DNA of 32,108 nt, taken from positions 1 to 32,108 of the forward strand of contig JAILEP010000130.1 in assembly GCA_024697825.1 (NCBI GenBank), written 5' to 3'. Both the position numbers and the translations under genes were made by a program. Source of the stretch: Acholeplasmatales bacterium. Lineage in GTDB: Bacteria > Bacillota_I > Bacilli_A > Acholeplasmatales > Anaeroplasmataceae. This document shows positions 17,673 through 26,775 of the stretch, in pieces; the stretch's first letter is position 1; each line of letters opens with the position of its first letter. The notes under the pieces are model-generated. The model saw nothing but the letters and a program-made list of their open reading frames with translations. It had not been told where the DNA came from and made no database searches.

Positions 17673-19245
17673 AAGGCTCACCTGCCATTCTAAAGCTTAT
17701 ATTAATTTTTCCATCATCATATTTAGCAATAGATTGAAGCTTATATTCATCAAGTGATTCTGGATAATCACTTCTATAATGAGCTCCTCTTGATTCCTTA
17801 CGAGAAAGGGCAGATTTAATCATTGCAATACCTAAATAGATACGCAATTTATCTATTTCATTATCACAATTATTTAATAAATCTATAGCCTTATTTAAGG
17901 CATCATTTAATCCATCCTCATTTCTAACAATGGTAAGTCCATTATATAAAATATCCTTAAGCTTTACAACAGTACTCATTTTAGAATCAGCTAAAATTTT
18001 ATTATTCTTTAATTCATTTGGTATTTCTAATTCCTCGAAATATTTAATTGCAGACTCTGCAGCCTTAATACCACCATAGGATGCACCAAGTAAGGAATTA
18101 CCACCTAAACGATTGGCTCCATGATAAATACATGCACATTCACCAGCTGCATATAAATTTTTAACGCTCGACCTATGGAGATTATCAGTATTGATTCCAC
18201 CCATAAAGAAATGAATACCGGGTTCAATTTTAATTGGCTCCTTTGCCGGATCCTTCTTCAAATAGCTTTTAATTTCTTCTCTTAAATCAGAAAGCTTATT
18301 CTTCCAGGTAGCCTTAGGAATAACAGTCATATCCAAATAAATATTATGCTCGCAAGCAGGGCTTGTTGAAACAAAATATTCCTCACGTGAGACAACATCT
18401 CTTGGCATTAGATTTTTAAGCTCTGGATACTTTTCTTCCATAAAATACCAAGGCTTACCATCCTTAATTACATAAAGACGTCCACCCTCACCTCGTGCAG
18501 CTTCGGTTATAAGCATTCTTTTTCCAGTTATCCTAATAGTTGTTGGGTGATACTGTAAAAACTCTAAATTCGCGAATTCTACGCCCTTAGAAAAGGCAAT
18601 AGCTTGAGCATTTCCATCGTTTTGAGTAGTTCCAGTAGTTTCTTCTGGAAAGAATCCATTCATTCCTCCTGTTGCAAGAATTACAGGTCCATTTAAATAA
18701 ATTAATTCATCCTTATATGTATCCTTGATTAAGCATCCATATAAAATACCATTTTCTATTAATAAATCCTTAAGCTCATGATGAGGCATGCGATTAACTA
18801 ACCCTAAGGCTTCATATTTTCTTACCTCATCAATTAAAGCAGTCATTAAAATCTTACCTGTACTACTTCTAGCAAAGGCAGTTCTTTTCTTTTTTTGACC
18901 ACCAAAATTTCTTTCTATAATATGGCCGTTTTCCATATTGAATGGCACACCATAGCTTACATATTTTTCAATTATTTTTGGAGCATTATCAGTTAAATTT
19001 TTAACTGCCTCACTAGAGGCGATAAAGCATCCACCCTTCATAGTATCATTAAAATGGAAAAGGGGCGAATCATCTTCACCCATTGTATTTAATGATGCAT
19101 TTATACCACCCTCTGCAAGCACAGATTGTGCTCTTTCAGAAGGCTGTAATGATATTAGATTAGTATGAAAGCCAACCTCTGATAAAGTAATAGCCGCATT
19201 TAAGCCAGCTATACCTGAGCCAATAATATTAATTGTCTTTTCCAT
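17665..19245 (-). CDS. Fumarate reductase/succinate dehydrogenase-like flavoprotein subunit
   Basis: NIIGSGIAGLNAAI FAD fold, AEGGINASL, LQYHPTTI, TEAARGEGG, GIHFFMGGI, GANRLGGNSLLGA. Confidence 0.94.
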   Translation of the reverse strand: MEKTINIIGSGIAGLNAAITLSEVGFHTNLISLQPSERAQSVLAEGGINASLNTMGEDDSPLFHFNDTMKGGCFIASSEAVKNLTDNAPKIIEKYVSYGVPFNMENGHIIERNFGGQKKKRTAFARSSTGKILMTALIDEVRKYEALGLVNRMPHHELKDLLIENGILYGCLIKDTYKDELIYLNGPVILATGGMNGFFPEETTGTTQNDGNAQAIAFSKGVEFANLEFLQYHPTTIRITGKRMLITEAARGEGGRLYVIKDGKPWYFMEEKYPELKNLMPRDVVSREEYFVSTSPACEHNIYLDMTVIPKATWKNKLSDLREEIKSYLKKDPAKEPIKIEPGIHFFMGGINTDNLHRSSVKNLYAAGECACIYHGANRLGGNSLLGASYGGIKAAESAIKYFEELEIPNELKNNKILADSKMSTVVKLKDILYNGLTIVRNEDGLNDALNKAIDLLNNCDNEIDKLRIYLGIAMIKSALSRKESRGAHYRSDYPESLDEYKLQSIAKYDDGKINISFRMAGEPYD

Positions 19246-19266
19246 CTAATATCACCCCTTTAACAA

Positions 19267-19812
19267 TCAGGAATTCCACCTGATAAAATATACAATAAAT
19301 GCCACTGTAGCGATACTTAATATAATCATTATTATCACATAAATATCAGCTGCGTATGGCTTTAATTCCTTTATACCAAAGGCAATTAATAATGGCTTTA
19401 CATTCATTATTATATGTAATGCTAAAACGATAACTAATGTAATCATTACAATAAGCCTAAATACTGTAAATTCTGGAAGTCTTTGATCTACTGATCTAAA
19501 GGCTAGGATATGAAATACTATTAATACAATCATTAAATATCCACTAATTCTTCTAGCCCAGAATAAGCCATTACCTCTAAAATATGACACTCCTGCCTTA
19601 TGACAAGCATAGAGAGTTGTCACCGTTAAAATAGTACCTATAATAACATGAACTCCAACAAAGCCCATAGTTATCCAGCCTAGCACGCTAGTTCCACTAA
19701 TGTTAACCCCAAACATTTGTAAAGAACCAAAAACTGCGTGTAGGAGGAACATAATAAGCATGAAGTGAGATACGAACATGTTTATTTTTCTTAATCCAAA
19801 TTTTCTTTTCAT
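19267..19812 (-). CDS. Cytochrome b-like membrane anchor subunit
   Basis: Five TM segments with His in TM helices (SHFMLIMFLLH, GVHVIIG, VFHILAF, LALHIIMN), directly upstream of the flavoprotein gene. Start at MKRKFG (19812) with AGGAG. Confidence 0.75.
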   Translation of the reverse strand: MKRKFGLRKINMFVSHFMLIMFLLHAVFGSLQMFGVNISGTSVLGWITMGFVGVHVIIGTILTVTTLYACHKAGVSYFRGNGLFWARRISGYLMIVLIVFHILAFRSVDQRLPEFTVFRLIVMITLVIVLALHIIMNVKPLLIAFGIKELKPYAADIYVIIMIILSIATVAFIVYFIRWNS

Positions 19813-19813
19813 A

Positions 19814-20371
19814 TTAATCTCCTGTCGCAGTTTCTTCACTTGTATCCTCAGTTATATGTAAAACTATGACACCATCAATTTCATCCTTTAAGCTAAATGA
19901 CTCTGCCATAGCCTCACTCATAACAACTAAATCTAGCATACCCTTTTCAGCCTTAGATACAACTAATATACCAGTTTCACTATCTAGTGTTATTGCAGCA
20001 CCGTTTGCGATAGCTCCTTGGTAATACTGTCCCATAGTGATTCCAGCTGAATCACCATTTATAACAGTTAATTTAATCTTTTCATCACCAGTTAAAATAT
20101 CCTTTTTAGTAATAAAGATTGATGAATCTCTATCACTACCATCAAAATATGAAACTAATCTAGTTTTAAGCCTATCAGAAAATGACGCTTCATTAATTAA
20201 AATGACAAAGCTTCCACTAGATTCATATTCTGAAAGATCAATTGAACCACCGGCTGTTGCGTCTACTGTTCCAAGCTTTATTAAATTGTCCCTTTGAACT
20301 AGCAAAGGAATACCAACAAATAGGAACAATGTAAGTAATACAAAGCCTATGTGCTTCAATATCTTTAGCAT
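19814..20371 (-). CDS. Unknown protein with N-terminal TM anchor and predicted extracytoplasmic domain
   Basis: 185-aa ORF inside the operon; N-terminal LKHIGFVLLTLFLFVGIPLLV, rest soluble; stop and next start abut as TAATATG. Confidence 0.8.
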   Translation of the reverse strand: MLKILKHIGFVLLTLFLFVGIPLLVQRDNLIKLGTVDATAGGSIDLSEYESSGSFVILINEASFSDRLKTRLVSYFDGSDRDSSIFITKKDILTGDEKIKLTVINGDSAGITMGQYYQGAIANGAAITLDSETGILVVSKAEKGMLDLVVMSEAMAESFSLKDEIDGVIVLHITEDTSEETATGD

Positions 20372-20395
20372 ATTTCACACTTCTTTACTTAAATT

Positions 20396-20878
20396 TTATT
20401 CAGTATAAACAGGACCAGCCTTTAATGCCTTTTCTACTGCATTTACAAACTGATTGAAATTGATTGTCGCACCAGCGATACAATCAACATCACTAATATT
20501 TTGAGCTGCGATTAATGCATTAGCATATTCAACACATGCCTCAACTGCAGTCTTAGCATTTCTCTTTTGGTTACTATCTAATTCGGCATTATTATAATAG
20601 CTTTCATCCTTTAGTGTACCATCAAGCTTATATGTTTGGAAAGTACATTCAGTAATTACACCACCTGAAATTGTAAATGTTACAATTCCATAGCCTGAAT
20701 CTACATCATCATCTGTACCATAGGTTGAGCTTTTACCACGATATGTACCATCTTCATATGTGACTGTAGCCTCACTTGATTCTAAAGCTTCAGTACTTGA
20801 TTTAGAATCACTTCCACAAGATGCAAGTGCAAGCATACCTGAAGCTACAATTGCTAATAATCCCTTAATTTTCTTCAT
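20396..20878 (-). CDS. FMN-binding domain lipoprotein (predicted ApbE substrate)
   Basis: Lipobox ALASC; EDGTYRGKSSTYG...YGIVTFTISGGVITECTF; flavinylation-like motif DCIAGAT; TAATG overlap with the ATPase stop. Confidence 0.9.
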   Translation of the reverse strand: MKKIKGLLAIVASGMLALASCGSDSKSSTEALESSEATVTYEDGTYRGKSSTYGTDDDVDSGYGIVTFTISGGVITECTFQTYKLDGTLKDESYYNNAELDSNQKRNAKTAVEACVEYANALIAAQNISDVDCIAGATINFNQFVNAVEKALKAGPVYTE

Positions 20879-21675
20879 TATTCTTCCTCTTTCTCTTCCT
20901 TAGATTCATTGTTTTCTACTTTCTCTAAAGGAACCTCTTCTTTATCTTCGTCCTTATTAAGACCTAAAAGGTCATACTTATCGCCTTTAATATTTTCATC
21001 ATTATTAAACTTAGGATTAATGTTATCGCTAACAATTTTACCATGCTCAAGCTTAACAATTCTTTGAGCATAATCACCAACCTCTGGTGCATGTGTTACA
21101 ACAATTAAAGTCTTGCCTTCCTTATGAAGCTGTCTAAAAATATCAATAACTAGCTTTTCGTTTGCCTCATCAAGGTTACCTGTAGGCTCATCAGCTAGGA
21201 TAATTTCAGGTGAGTTAATTAACGCTCTTGCAATACAAACTCTCTGTTGCTCACCACCAGATAGCTGGCTTGGTAAATGCTTAGATCTTGCACCTAAGCC
21301 TACACGTTCAAGTGCAGCTTGAGCCTCCTTTTGATCTGGCATTGAATGATAATACTGGGCAAGCATTACATTTTCAACCGCATTTAAATAATTTACTAAA
21401 TGGAATTGCTGGAAAATTAAACCAATCTTTTCTCTTCTAATTTGAGTTAAAGATGTACTACTTTCCTTAGATATATCATTTCCATCAAGTAAAACCTCAC
21501 CTATTGAAGGCTTATCAAGACATCCAATAATGTTCATCATTGTAGATTTACCTGAACCAGATGGACCCATGATGGCAACCCACTCGCCCTTTTCAATCTT
21601 TAGATTTACATCATCTAATGCTTTAATATCATCATATATTTTTGAAATATTTTTTAATTCTAATACTGTACTCAT
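20878..21675 (-). CDS. ABC transporter ATPase (MacB/LolD-type) with acidic C-terminal tail
   Basis: Walker [36 protein letters not shown]. Confidence 0.97.
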   Translation of the reverse strand: MSTVLELKNISKIYDDIKALDDVNLKIEKGEWVAIMGPSGSGKSTMMNIIGCLDKPSIGEVLLDGNDISKESSTSLTQIRREKIGLIFQQFHLVNYLNAVENVMLAQYYHSMPDQKEAQAALERVGLGARSKHLPSQLSGGEQQRVCIARALINSPEIILADEPTGNLDEANEKLVIDIFRQLHKEGKTLIVVTHAPEVGDYAQRIVKLEHGKIVSDNINPKFNNDENIKGDKYDLLGLNKDEDKEEVPLEKVENNESKEEKEEE

Positions 21676-21691
21676 ATTTTAATCTCCTTAA

Positions 21692-22996
21692 CTACTCACC
21701 CTTTAAAACTACTGCAGCGTTAACCTTTGCAGCACTTCTAATAGGAAGCAAGCTTGCTAATGCTGTAACAGCAATAGATACTACAAGTGTAATAGGTAAT
21801 AACCACCATACAAATGTAATTGTGTTTTTAAATACCTGAATACTTACATATTCTGCAAATCCAAAACCAGCAAATGAACCAATAAGGCCACCAACAAATC
21901 CAAGTACAATTGATTGTACTAAGAATTCTGTAATAATATCCTTATTAGATGCACCAATAGATTTACATAAAGCAATTTCCTTACGTCTTTCATTAACTAC
22001 TGCATTCATTGTTGTAGCTACACAAATCATTGTTAATACTAAAACAATTAATGTAGTAACTAAAATTAATGACTGAAGCTTCTTTAATACTGTTCCTTCA
22101 GATGAAGTTAATCTTGTAATTGCCTTTGCAGTTGCATTAGCTAATGCATTAGTAATAGCTTCTGCATAGGTACTAACCTTTGAGCCTGATACTGAGAATT
22201 CTACTAAATCAAAGCCTTCTTCATTTTCTAAGGTATAATCAAAGCTTTTTCCTAAATATGTATATTCATTTTCATATTTATATAATGTTTCTCCATTTAC
22301 ATAAATATAATCCTCTTCAGAGCCACCTGTTTCAACAATACCAACAACTGTATATGTATATGCATATTCAACTGCAGCCTCAAGAGTATAATATGTTTCT
22401 CCTTCTTGATAGGCTGTAGCCTCTATATATGCGCCATCTTCTAAAATGTAATAAACTGCATCAGAAAAATTAGATGCATTTACTGCTGATGTAACATCTA
22501 AGTAATCATTATTAATTGTGATACTAGATTCAAATTTATCTAATAGCTTAAGTGAAAGCATATCAGCTACATTTTTACCTATTAAAACCTGAGCCTCTGT
22601 TGTTGGATAATCTCCTGAAACAGACCAATATGGGCTTGTCTTTTTAATAGTATCAAAGGTAATACCTGCAAGAACTACTGGCTGCTCGTGAACCTTTACA
22701 GTTTCATACTTATATGTTGTATAACCAACTAAATCATCAGAATCAATTAAGCGTACTGCTTGATCTACCTCTGAATCAGATAAAGCCTCATCGCCTGTTG
22801 GCATTAAAACCATATTAGCTCCATAATTACGGAATTCAGCACCCATCTGACGTGGGATATCATAATAAATTGTAAATAAACCAAATAAGACTGTTGCACC
22901 AACAACAATTGCAAGTAAAGCAATTATCATTCTCGATTTACGTCTAATAAGTGCAGCAAAGATCATTTGAAGGAACATTTTTCTTTTTGCATTCAT
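21692..22996 (-). CDS. FtsX-like ABC permease
   Basis: N-terminal TM, long extracytoplasmic domain, C-terminal FtsX core VNERRKEIALCKSIGASNKDIITEFLVQS and further TMs. Confidence 0.93.
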   Translation of the reverse strand: MNAKRKMFLQMIFAALIRRKSRMIIALLAIVVGATVLFGLFTIYYDIPRQMGAEFRNYGANMVLMPTGDEALSDSEVDQAVRLIDSDDLVGYTTYKYETVKVHEQPVVLAGITFDTIKKTSPYWSVSGDYPTTEAQVLIGKNVADMLSLKLLDKFESSITINNDYLDVTSAVNASNFSDAVYYILEDGAYIEATAYQEGETYYTLEAAVEYAYTYTVVGIVETGGSEEDYIYVNGETLYKYENEYTYLGKSFDYTLENEEGFDLVEFSVSGSKVSTYAEAITNALANATAKAITRLTSSEGTVLKKLQSLILVTTLIVLVLTMICVATTMNAVVNERRKEIALCKSIGASNKDIITEFLVQSIVLGFVGGLIGSFAGFGFAEYVSIQVFKNTITFVWWLLPITLVVSIAVTALASLLPIRSAAKVNAAVVLKGE

Positions 22997-23012
22997 CTTC
23001 TATTCCTCCATC

Positions 23013-24338
23013 CTACTTACCATGTAATACTTCCTGTGGCTTTAATCTAAGCATTAATCTTACCGCAGGAATACTACCAATTAGGGTAACTACTATAATA
23101 ATAAATGAAACAACAACTGCGACGATACCATTCATATCAACAGATGCGCCAAAGACAGTATGACCTATCAACTGGGCAAAGCCATATCCTAAGAAATAAC
23201 CAAATACATTACCTATTATTGCAACTATTACAACCTCAAGTAATACTAAAACTGTAATTTGATTATTCTTAGCACCAATAGCCTTCATTAAGCCTATCTC
23301 AGCACTTCTATCCATTACACTTGATGTAACTAAATTAGAAATACCTAAGGCAGCTGCGATAATACTTACTATCGCAATTAGCTGCATTAATAATTCAGTT
23401 TTTTCAAGGATATTTGATTCTGCATCCGCAATCTGTCTTACTGCTGATGCGACTGTATCAGGCATAACCTCCATAATTTGATAACAAATTGAGCTTACAT
23501 AAGCTGTACAATACCATAAATCATATTCTGAGCTTGTAAGTGATGTTGGATCAATTGCAGCTCTTTTAGCAAGCTCATTATCTGGAGTAGTTAAAGCACT
23601 AACCTCTATTTTCTTTACATATTCGTCCATTCCTGTAAAGGCCTGAGCGAAATCTAAATATGTATAAATATATGAATCCTCATCATCACCTGATGAATAA
23701 ATACCATATACCTTTACTGTTTGAGTTAAAGCATCACCTAGTGAACTAGATAATGTAATTTCATCACCAACAGAAATATTATTTGCCTTAGCATAATCAG
23801 CTCCAACCATTGCAAGGTTTTCAATAGTATTTCCGGCATCATCAACTGCAACCTGTTCATCTAGCCAATTACCATCAACAGTCCACCAAGAACGCATGCT
23901 TGTGATACCTAAATCAACCTCTTCCTTAGTTGGAAGTAATAAATGATGATTAAACCAAGCACCTACTACCTTAACCTTAGAACCATTTGAATCAGTTACA
24001 TAGGTTTCATATGTAGGTGCCACATCAGTAATATTAAATGCCCAGAATACTGTTTTAATCTTACCGATATCCTCTTCTACAATATATTCATCTGGAGATA
24101 ATGATTCCTCAGTATCCTCAAATTCATATAAGCTGCTTAAAACTGATGCCGACTTAGATACAACCGAAATATTAGAACCATATGATTTAAGCTCTGCATT
24201 AATCTTATCGCCAACATCAAGCATAACATTTAACATCGCAGTTGCAATTGATGCGCCAAGCATAACTGTAATTGCAATCATAAGCATTTTCTTAAATTGC
24301 TTACGATAAAGACCTATAATCATTTTAATAAAGAACAT
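23013..24338 (-). CDS. FtsX-like ABC permease
   Basis: Same architecture; MDRSAEIGLMKAIGAKNNQITVLVLLE; C-terminal RLKPQEVLHGK. Confidence 0.93.
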   Translation of the reverse strand: MFFIKMIIGLYRKQFKKMLMIAITVMLGASIATAMLNVMLDVGDKINAELKSYGSNISVVSKSASVLSSLYEFEDTEESLSPDEYIVEEDIGKIKTVFWAFNITDVAPTYETYVTDSNGSKVKVVGAWFNHHLLLPTKEEVDLGITSMRSWWTVDGNWLDEQVAVDDAGNTIENLAMVGADYAKANNISVGDEITLSSSLGDALTQTVKVYGIYSSGDDEDSYIYTYLDFAQAFTGMDEYVKKIEVSALTTPDNELAKRAAIDPTSLTSSEYDLWYCTAYVSSICYQIMEVMPDTVASAVRQIADAESNILEKTELLMQLIAIVSIIAAALGISNLVTSSVMDRSAEIGLMKAIGAKNNQITVLVLLEVVIVAIIGNVFGYFLGYGFAQLIGHTVFGASVDMNGIVAVVVSFIIIVVTLIGSIPAVRLMLRLKPQEVLHGK

Positions 24339-24339
24339 A

Positions 24340-25983
24340 TTATGCTGCCCCCTTGCTAAACTTCATTTGATATTTAACTAGCTCAGGAATTGGAATTCTA
24401 ATGCTTTCCATATCAGCACTATTAATTGTGTATGTACCCTCTTCGTATGAAATAACGATAGGGTTACATCCACCCTTCATACCAATTGTTGCCTTATTCA
24501 TAACAACACCACATCTCTTACAGATGATATCTCCATCCTTTTCGTAGTAGCCAGCCTCACCACATGTTTCACAGGCATCAAGGCCAACACCATAGCACAT
24601 ATTAGGCTTTAATACGACAATAACTCTTGTGTTATATCCATCCTCTGTCTTATAGCCAAAGCGATGTAAATGCCCATCCTCAACCATTGTATATGGAATA
24701 TAAATATATCCATTATCCTCTGTTACCTCAAAGCCATCAGAGTCTGTATATGTATAATAATCATGAATAACAATTGGATCTTCAACTGGCGCTTCATTAA
24801 TTGAATTATCTGCAACTACATAAAGTGCAGTCATTGACAATATACCAACAATTGCAGATGTACCTGCTAGAATACTCCATCTAATACCATTTAGCCAACC
24901 AGCCTTAATCTTTCTCTTTTCAGCTGTATTACGATACTTAAGCTTTGTAGTATGTAATGTATAAATAAAGAAGATTATAGCAAGTGCTAAAATACCAACC
25001 GCAATATAATTTAAAATGTCACTATGAGCATCAATTTTTAAAATTTGACGATAAATATTATCACCAAAAATTACGATACTCTTAAAGAATTTTCTGGTTT
25101 TTCTAAAATAAGAATATGTTTTAGAAATTGTATTCATACCTGCAATAAACCAAGCAAGTGTAAAGATTGAATACATAATTATATAGCTATAAATCTTACT
25201 CTTTCTTTCAGTGATAATATTTAAAACCTTATATAAACCAACTGGAATGATAATTGAAATAATAACTCCTAATATATATCCTGATAGGAATACTAAATAG
25301 GTACTACTTAATACTCCAATCTCTGAATCATAATATTCAAATGGTATCTTAAATACCTTAGTGACATCGATAATGATAATAGCAAATAAAACTATACCTA
25401 AAAACATAAAGGTAATTGCATCAAGTAAATTCATTAAAGTAAAATTTAATACCTTAACATCAGGCATTGCCTCAAGCTCAGAATCCTCATATTTTCTATA
25501 TTTCTCAGGATTCTTTTTCTTTCTACCCTCATCCTTAGCTAGCTTCTTTTCAACTCTAGCCTCACCATTTTTAGGATCATTTTTTCTTATTTCCTCATAT
25601 TTCATTTCTTTAGCCTCACGCTTTTTAGCTAAAGAAATAATTCTTCTCTTTTTAAAATTTGGATATTTAATTCTTAGTGGAACACCATCAGTCTTCTTTC
25701 TTAATGGCTTAACACTAGTGACAATAGTCATAACAATAAATAATAAGAATGACCAAACAGTTAGATGTAGGAAGGTTAACATCATCTTATATTCCTTTGG
25801 TATTCTATAATTTAAACCAACGGTAGCGTAAATTACTGAGAATAAAAATCCTAATACTGCAAATATTGTCGCAATACGCATTCCAAGCTTGCCATATTTA
25901 GCCTTCGCATAGGCAAAGAATGCACCTATTGCAACCATAAATACCAATAATTCAGTTACTACGTCGCTTGTAAAATTAAACAT
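24340..25983 (-). CDS. FtrD-like DUF2318 membrane protein
   Basis: Multi-TM N-terminal part with C-terminal VGLDACETCGEAGYYEKDGDIICKRCGVVMNKATIGMKGGCNPI (DUF2318 signature). Start MFNFTSD at 25983 behind AAAGGGG. Confidence 0.88.
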   Translation of the reverse strand: MFNFTSDVVTELLVFMVAIGAFFAYAKAKYGKLGMRIATIFAVLGFLFSVIYATVGLNYRIPKEYKMMLTFLHLTVWSFLLFIVMTIVTSVKPLRKKTDGVPLRIKYPNFKKRRIISLAKKREAKEMKYEEIRKNDPKNGEARVEKKLAKDEGRKKKNPEKYRKYEDSELEAMPDVKVLNFTLMNLLDAITFMFLGIVLFAIIIIDVTKVFKIPFEYYDSEIGVLSSTYLVFLSGYILGVIISIIIPVGLYKVLNIITERKSKIYSYIIMYSIFTLAWFIAGMNTISKTYSYFRKTRKFFKSIVIFGDNIYRQILKIDAHSDILNYIAVGILALAIIFFIYTLHTTKLKYRNTAEKRKIKAGWLNGIRWSILAGTSAIVGILSMTALYVVADNSINEAPVEDPIVIHDYYTYTDSDGFEVTEDNGYIYIPYTMVEDGHLHRFGYKTEDGYNTRVIVVLKPNMCYGVGLDACETCGEAGYYEKDGDIICKRCGVVMNKATIGMKGGCNPIVISYEEGTYTINSADMESIRIPIPELVKYQMKFSKGAA

Positions 25984-26036
25984 AATAAAAACCCCTTTAC
26001 TAATAAAACAATACAAATACGCCTAAAAGGTACACT

Positions 26037-26056
26037 TTTTATACGCGCGTATAAAA
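26037..26056. repeat. Perfect 20-bp palindrome in the P19-DUF2318 intergenic region
   Basis: TTTTATACGCGCGTATAAAA is identical to its reverse complement. Confidence 0.85.
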
Positions 26057-26065
26057 CGGAAAATA

Positions 26066-26090
26066 ATCGGCGAAGTTTTCCCCCGCCGAT
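26066..26090 (-). promoter_or_regulatory. Intra-operon GC-rich hairpin (attenuator or processing candidate)
   Basis: ATCGGCG-11 nt-CGCCGAT; minus-strand downstream sequence TATTTTCCGTTTT. A third weaker stem TTACGA/TCGTAA lies at 26108-26124. Confidence 0.6.
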
Positions 26091-26137
26091 CACTATATAG
26101 CCAGTTATTACGAGGTTATCGTAAAACTAAATAGCTA

Positions 26138-26713
26138 TTAGATTTCCCATTCGCCTTCCTTGTAATCCCATTCAACACTGATTGTCTGTGTTTCAGGATA
26201 TACAGAAGATTCAGGACCTGTAGTCTCATCTGTATGGATTAAATAAGTAGTTGTTGTATCTGGGAACTTGATTGTGAATGTTAAATCATATGTACCAGAG
26301 CCGTTTAATGTTACGTTTGCACCATAGTGAGGACCATCTGATGCAGCCATTGGCATGAAAGTACCTTCATCAACAGTAGCGCCATTCTGAGATACTACAT
26401 ATTCAATAGTTAAATATGGAACCCAATCACCCTTACCATAACCATAGTCATTTTCAGTAGCCTTAACGTCTAACTCTAAGTGACAAGAAGCTGTAGTAGA
26501 TGACTGACCATCTGTTAAATCACAAGCCTGGAAATAAACTGCATTGCACTCTAAGAATGCTACTGTCTTAGGCTCATCGAAGATATCAACCTCGTTGAAA
26601 CCTGCACTTTCTTCCTCTTCAACGCTTGAAGCAGCTGAATCAGAACCACATGATGCTAATGCACCAACTAAACTTGCAGCAACAAGTACTGCACCTAATC
26701 TCTTTAATTTCAT
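26138..26713 (-). CDS. P19-family periplasmic/extracellular iron-binding lipoprotein
   Basis: Lipobox ALASC; CHLELDVKATENDYGYGKGDWVPYLTIEYVV and GTFMPMAASDGPHYGANVTL match the P19/Fe transport family. Confidence 0.93.
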   Translation of the reverse strand: MKLKRLGAVLVAASLVGALASCGSDSAASSVEEEESAGFNEVDIFDEPKTVAFLECNAVYFQACDLTDGQSSTTASCHLELDVKATENDYGYGKGDWVPYLTIEYVVSQNGATVDEGTFMPMAASDGPHYGANVTLNGSGTYDLTFTIKFPDTTTTYLIHTDETTGPESSVYPETQTISVEWDYKEGEWEI

Positions 26714-26775
26714 TTCGTTTTTCCTTCCTTTTTCTTTCTATATGATAAACTGTCTAGGAAACAGTATATCCCAAA

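Noticed and set aside
20037-23163. Plus-strand ORFs at 20037, 21642, 22180 and 22951
   Set aside because: Antisense to operon genes or spanning gene junctions; low-complexity translations without RBS.
25361-25810. 149-aa plus-strand ORF
   Set aside because: Lies antisense inside the well-supported DUF2318 gene; composition looks like reverse-complement of a K/E-rich segment; no RBS.
26066-26090. Hairpin considered as a full terminator ending the FTR1-P19 transcript
   Set aside because: No clean U-tract directly after the stem on the minus strand and no obvious strong promoter before 25983; kept as attenuator/processing candidate only.
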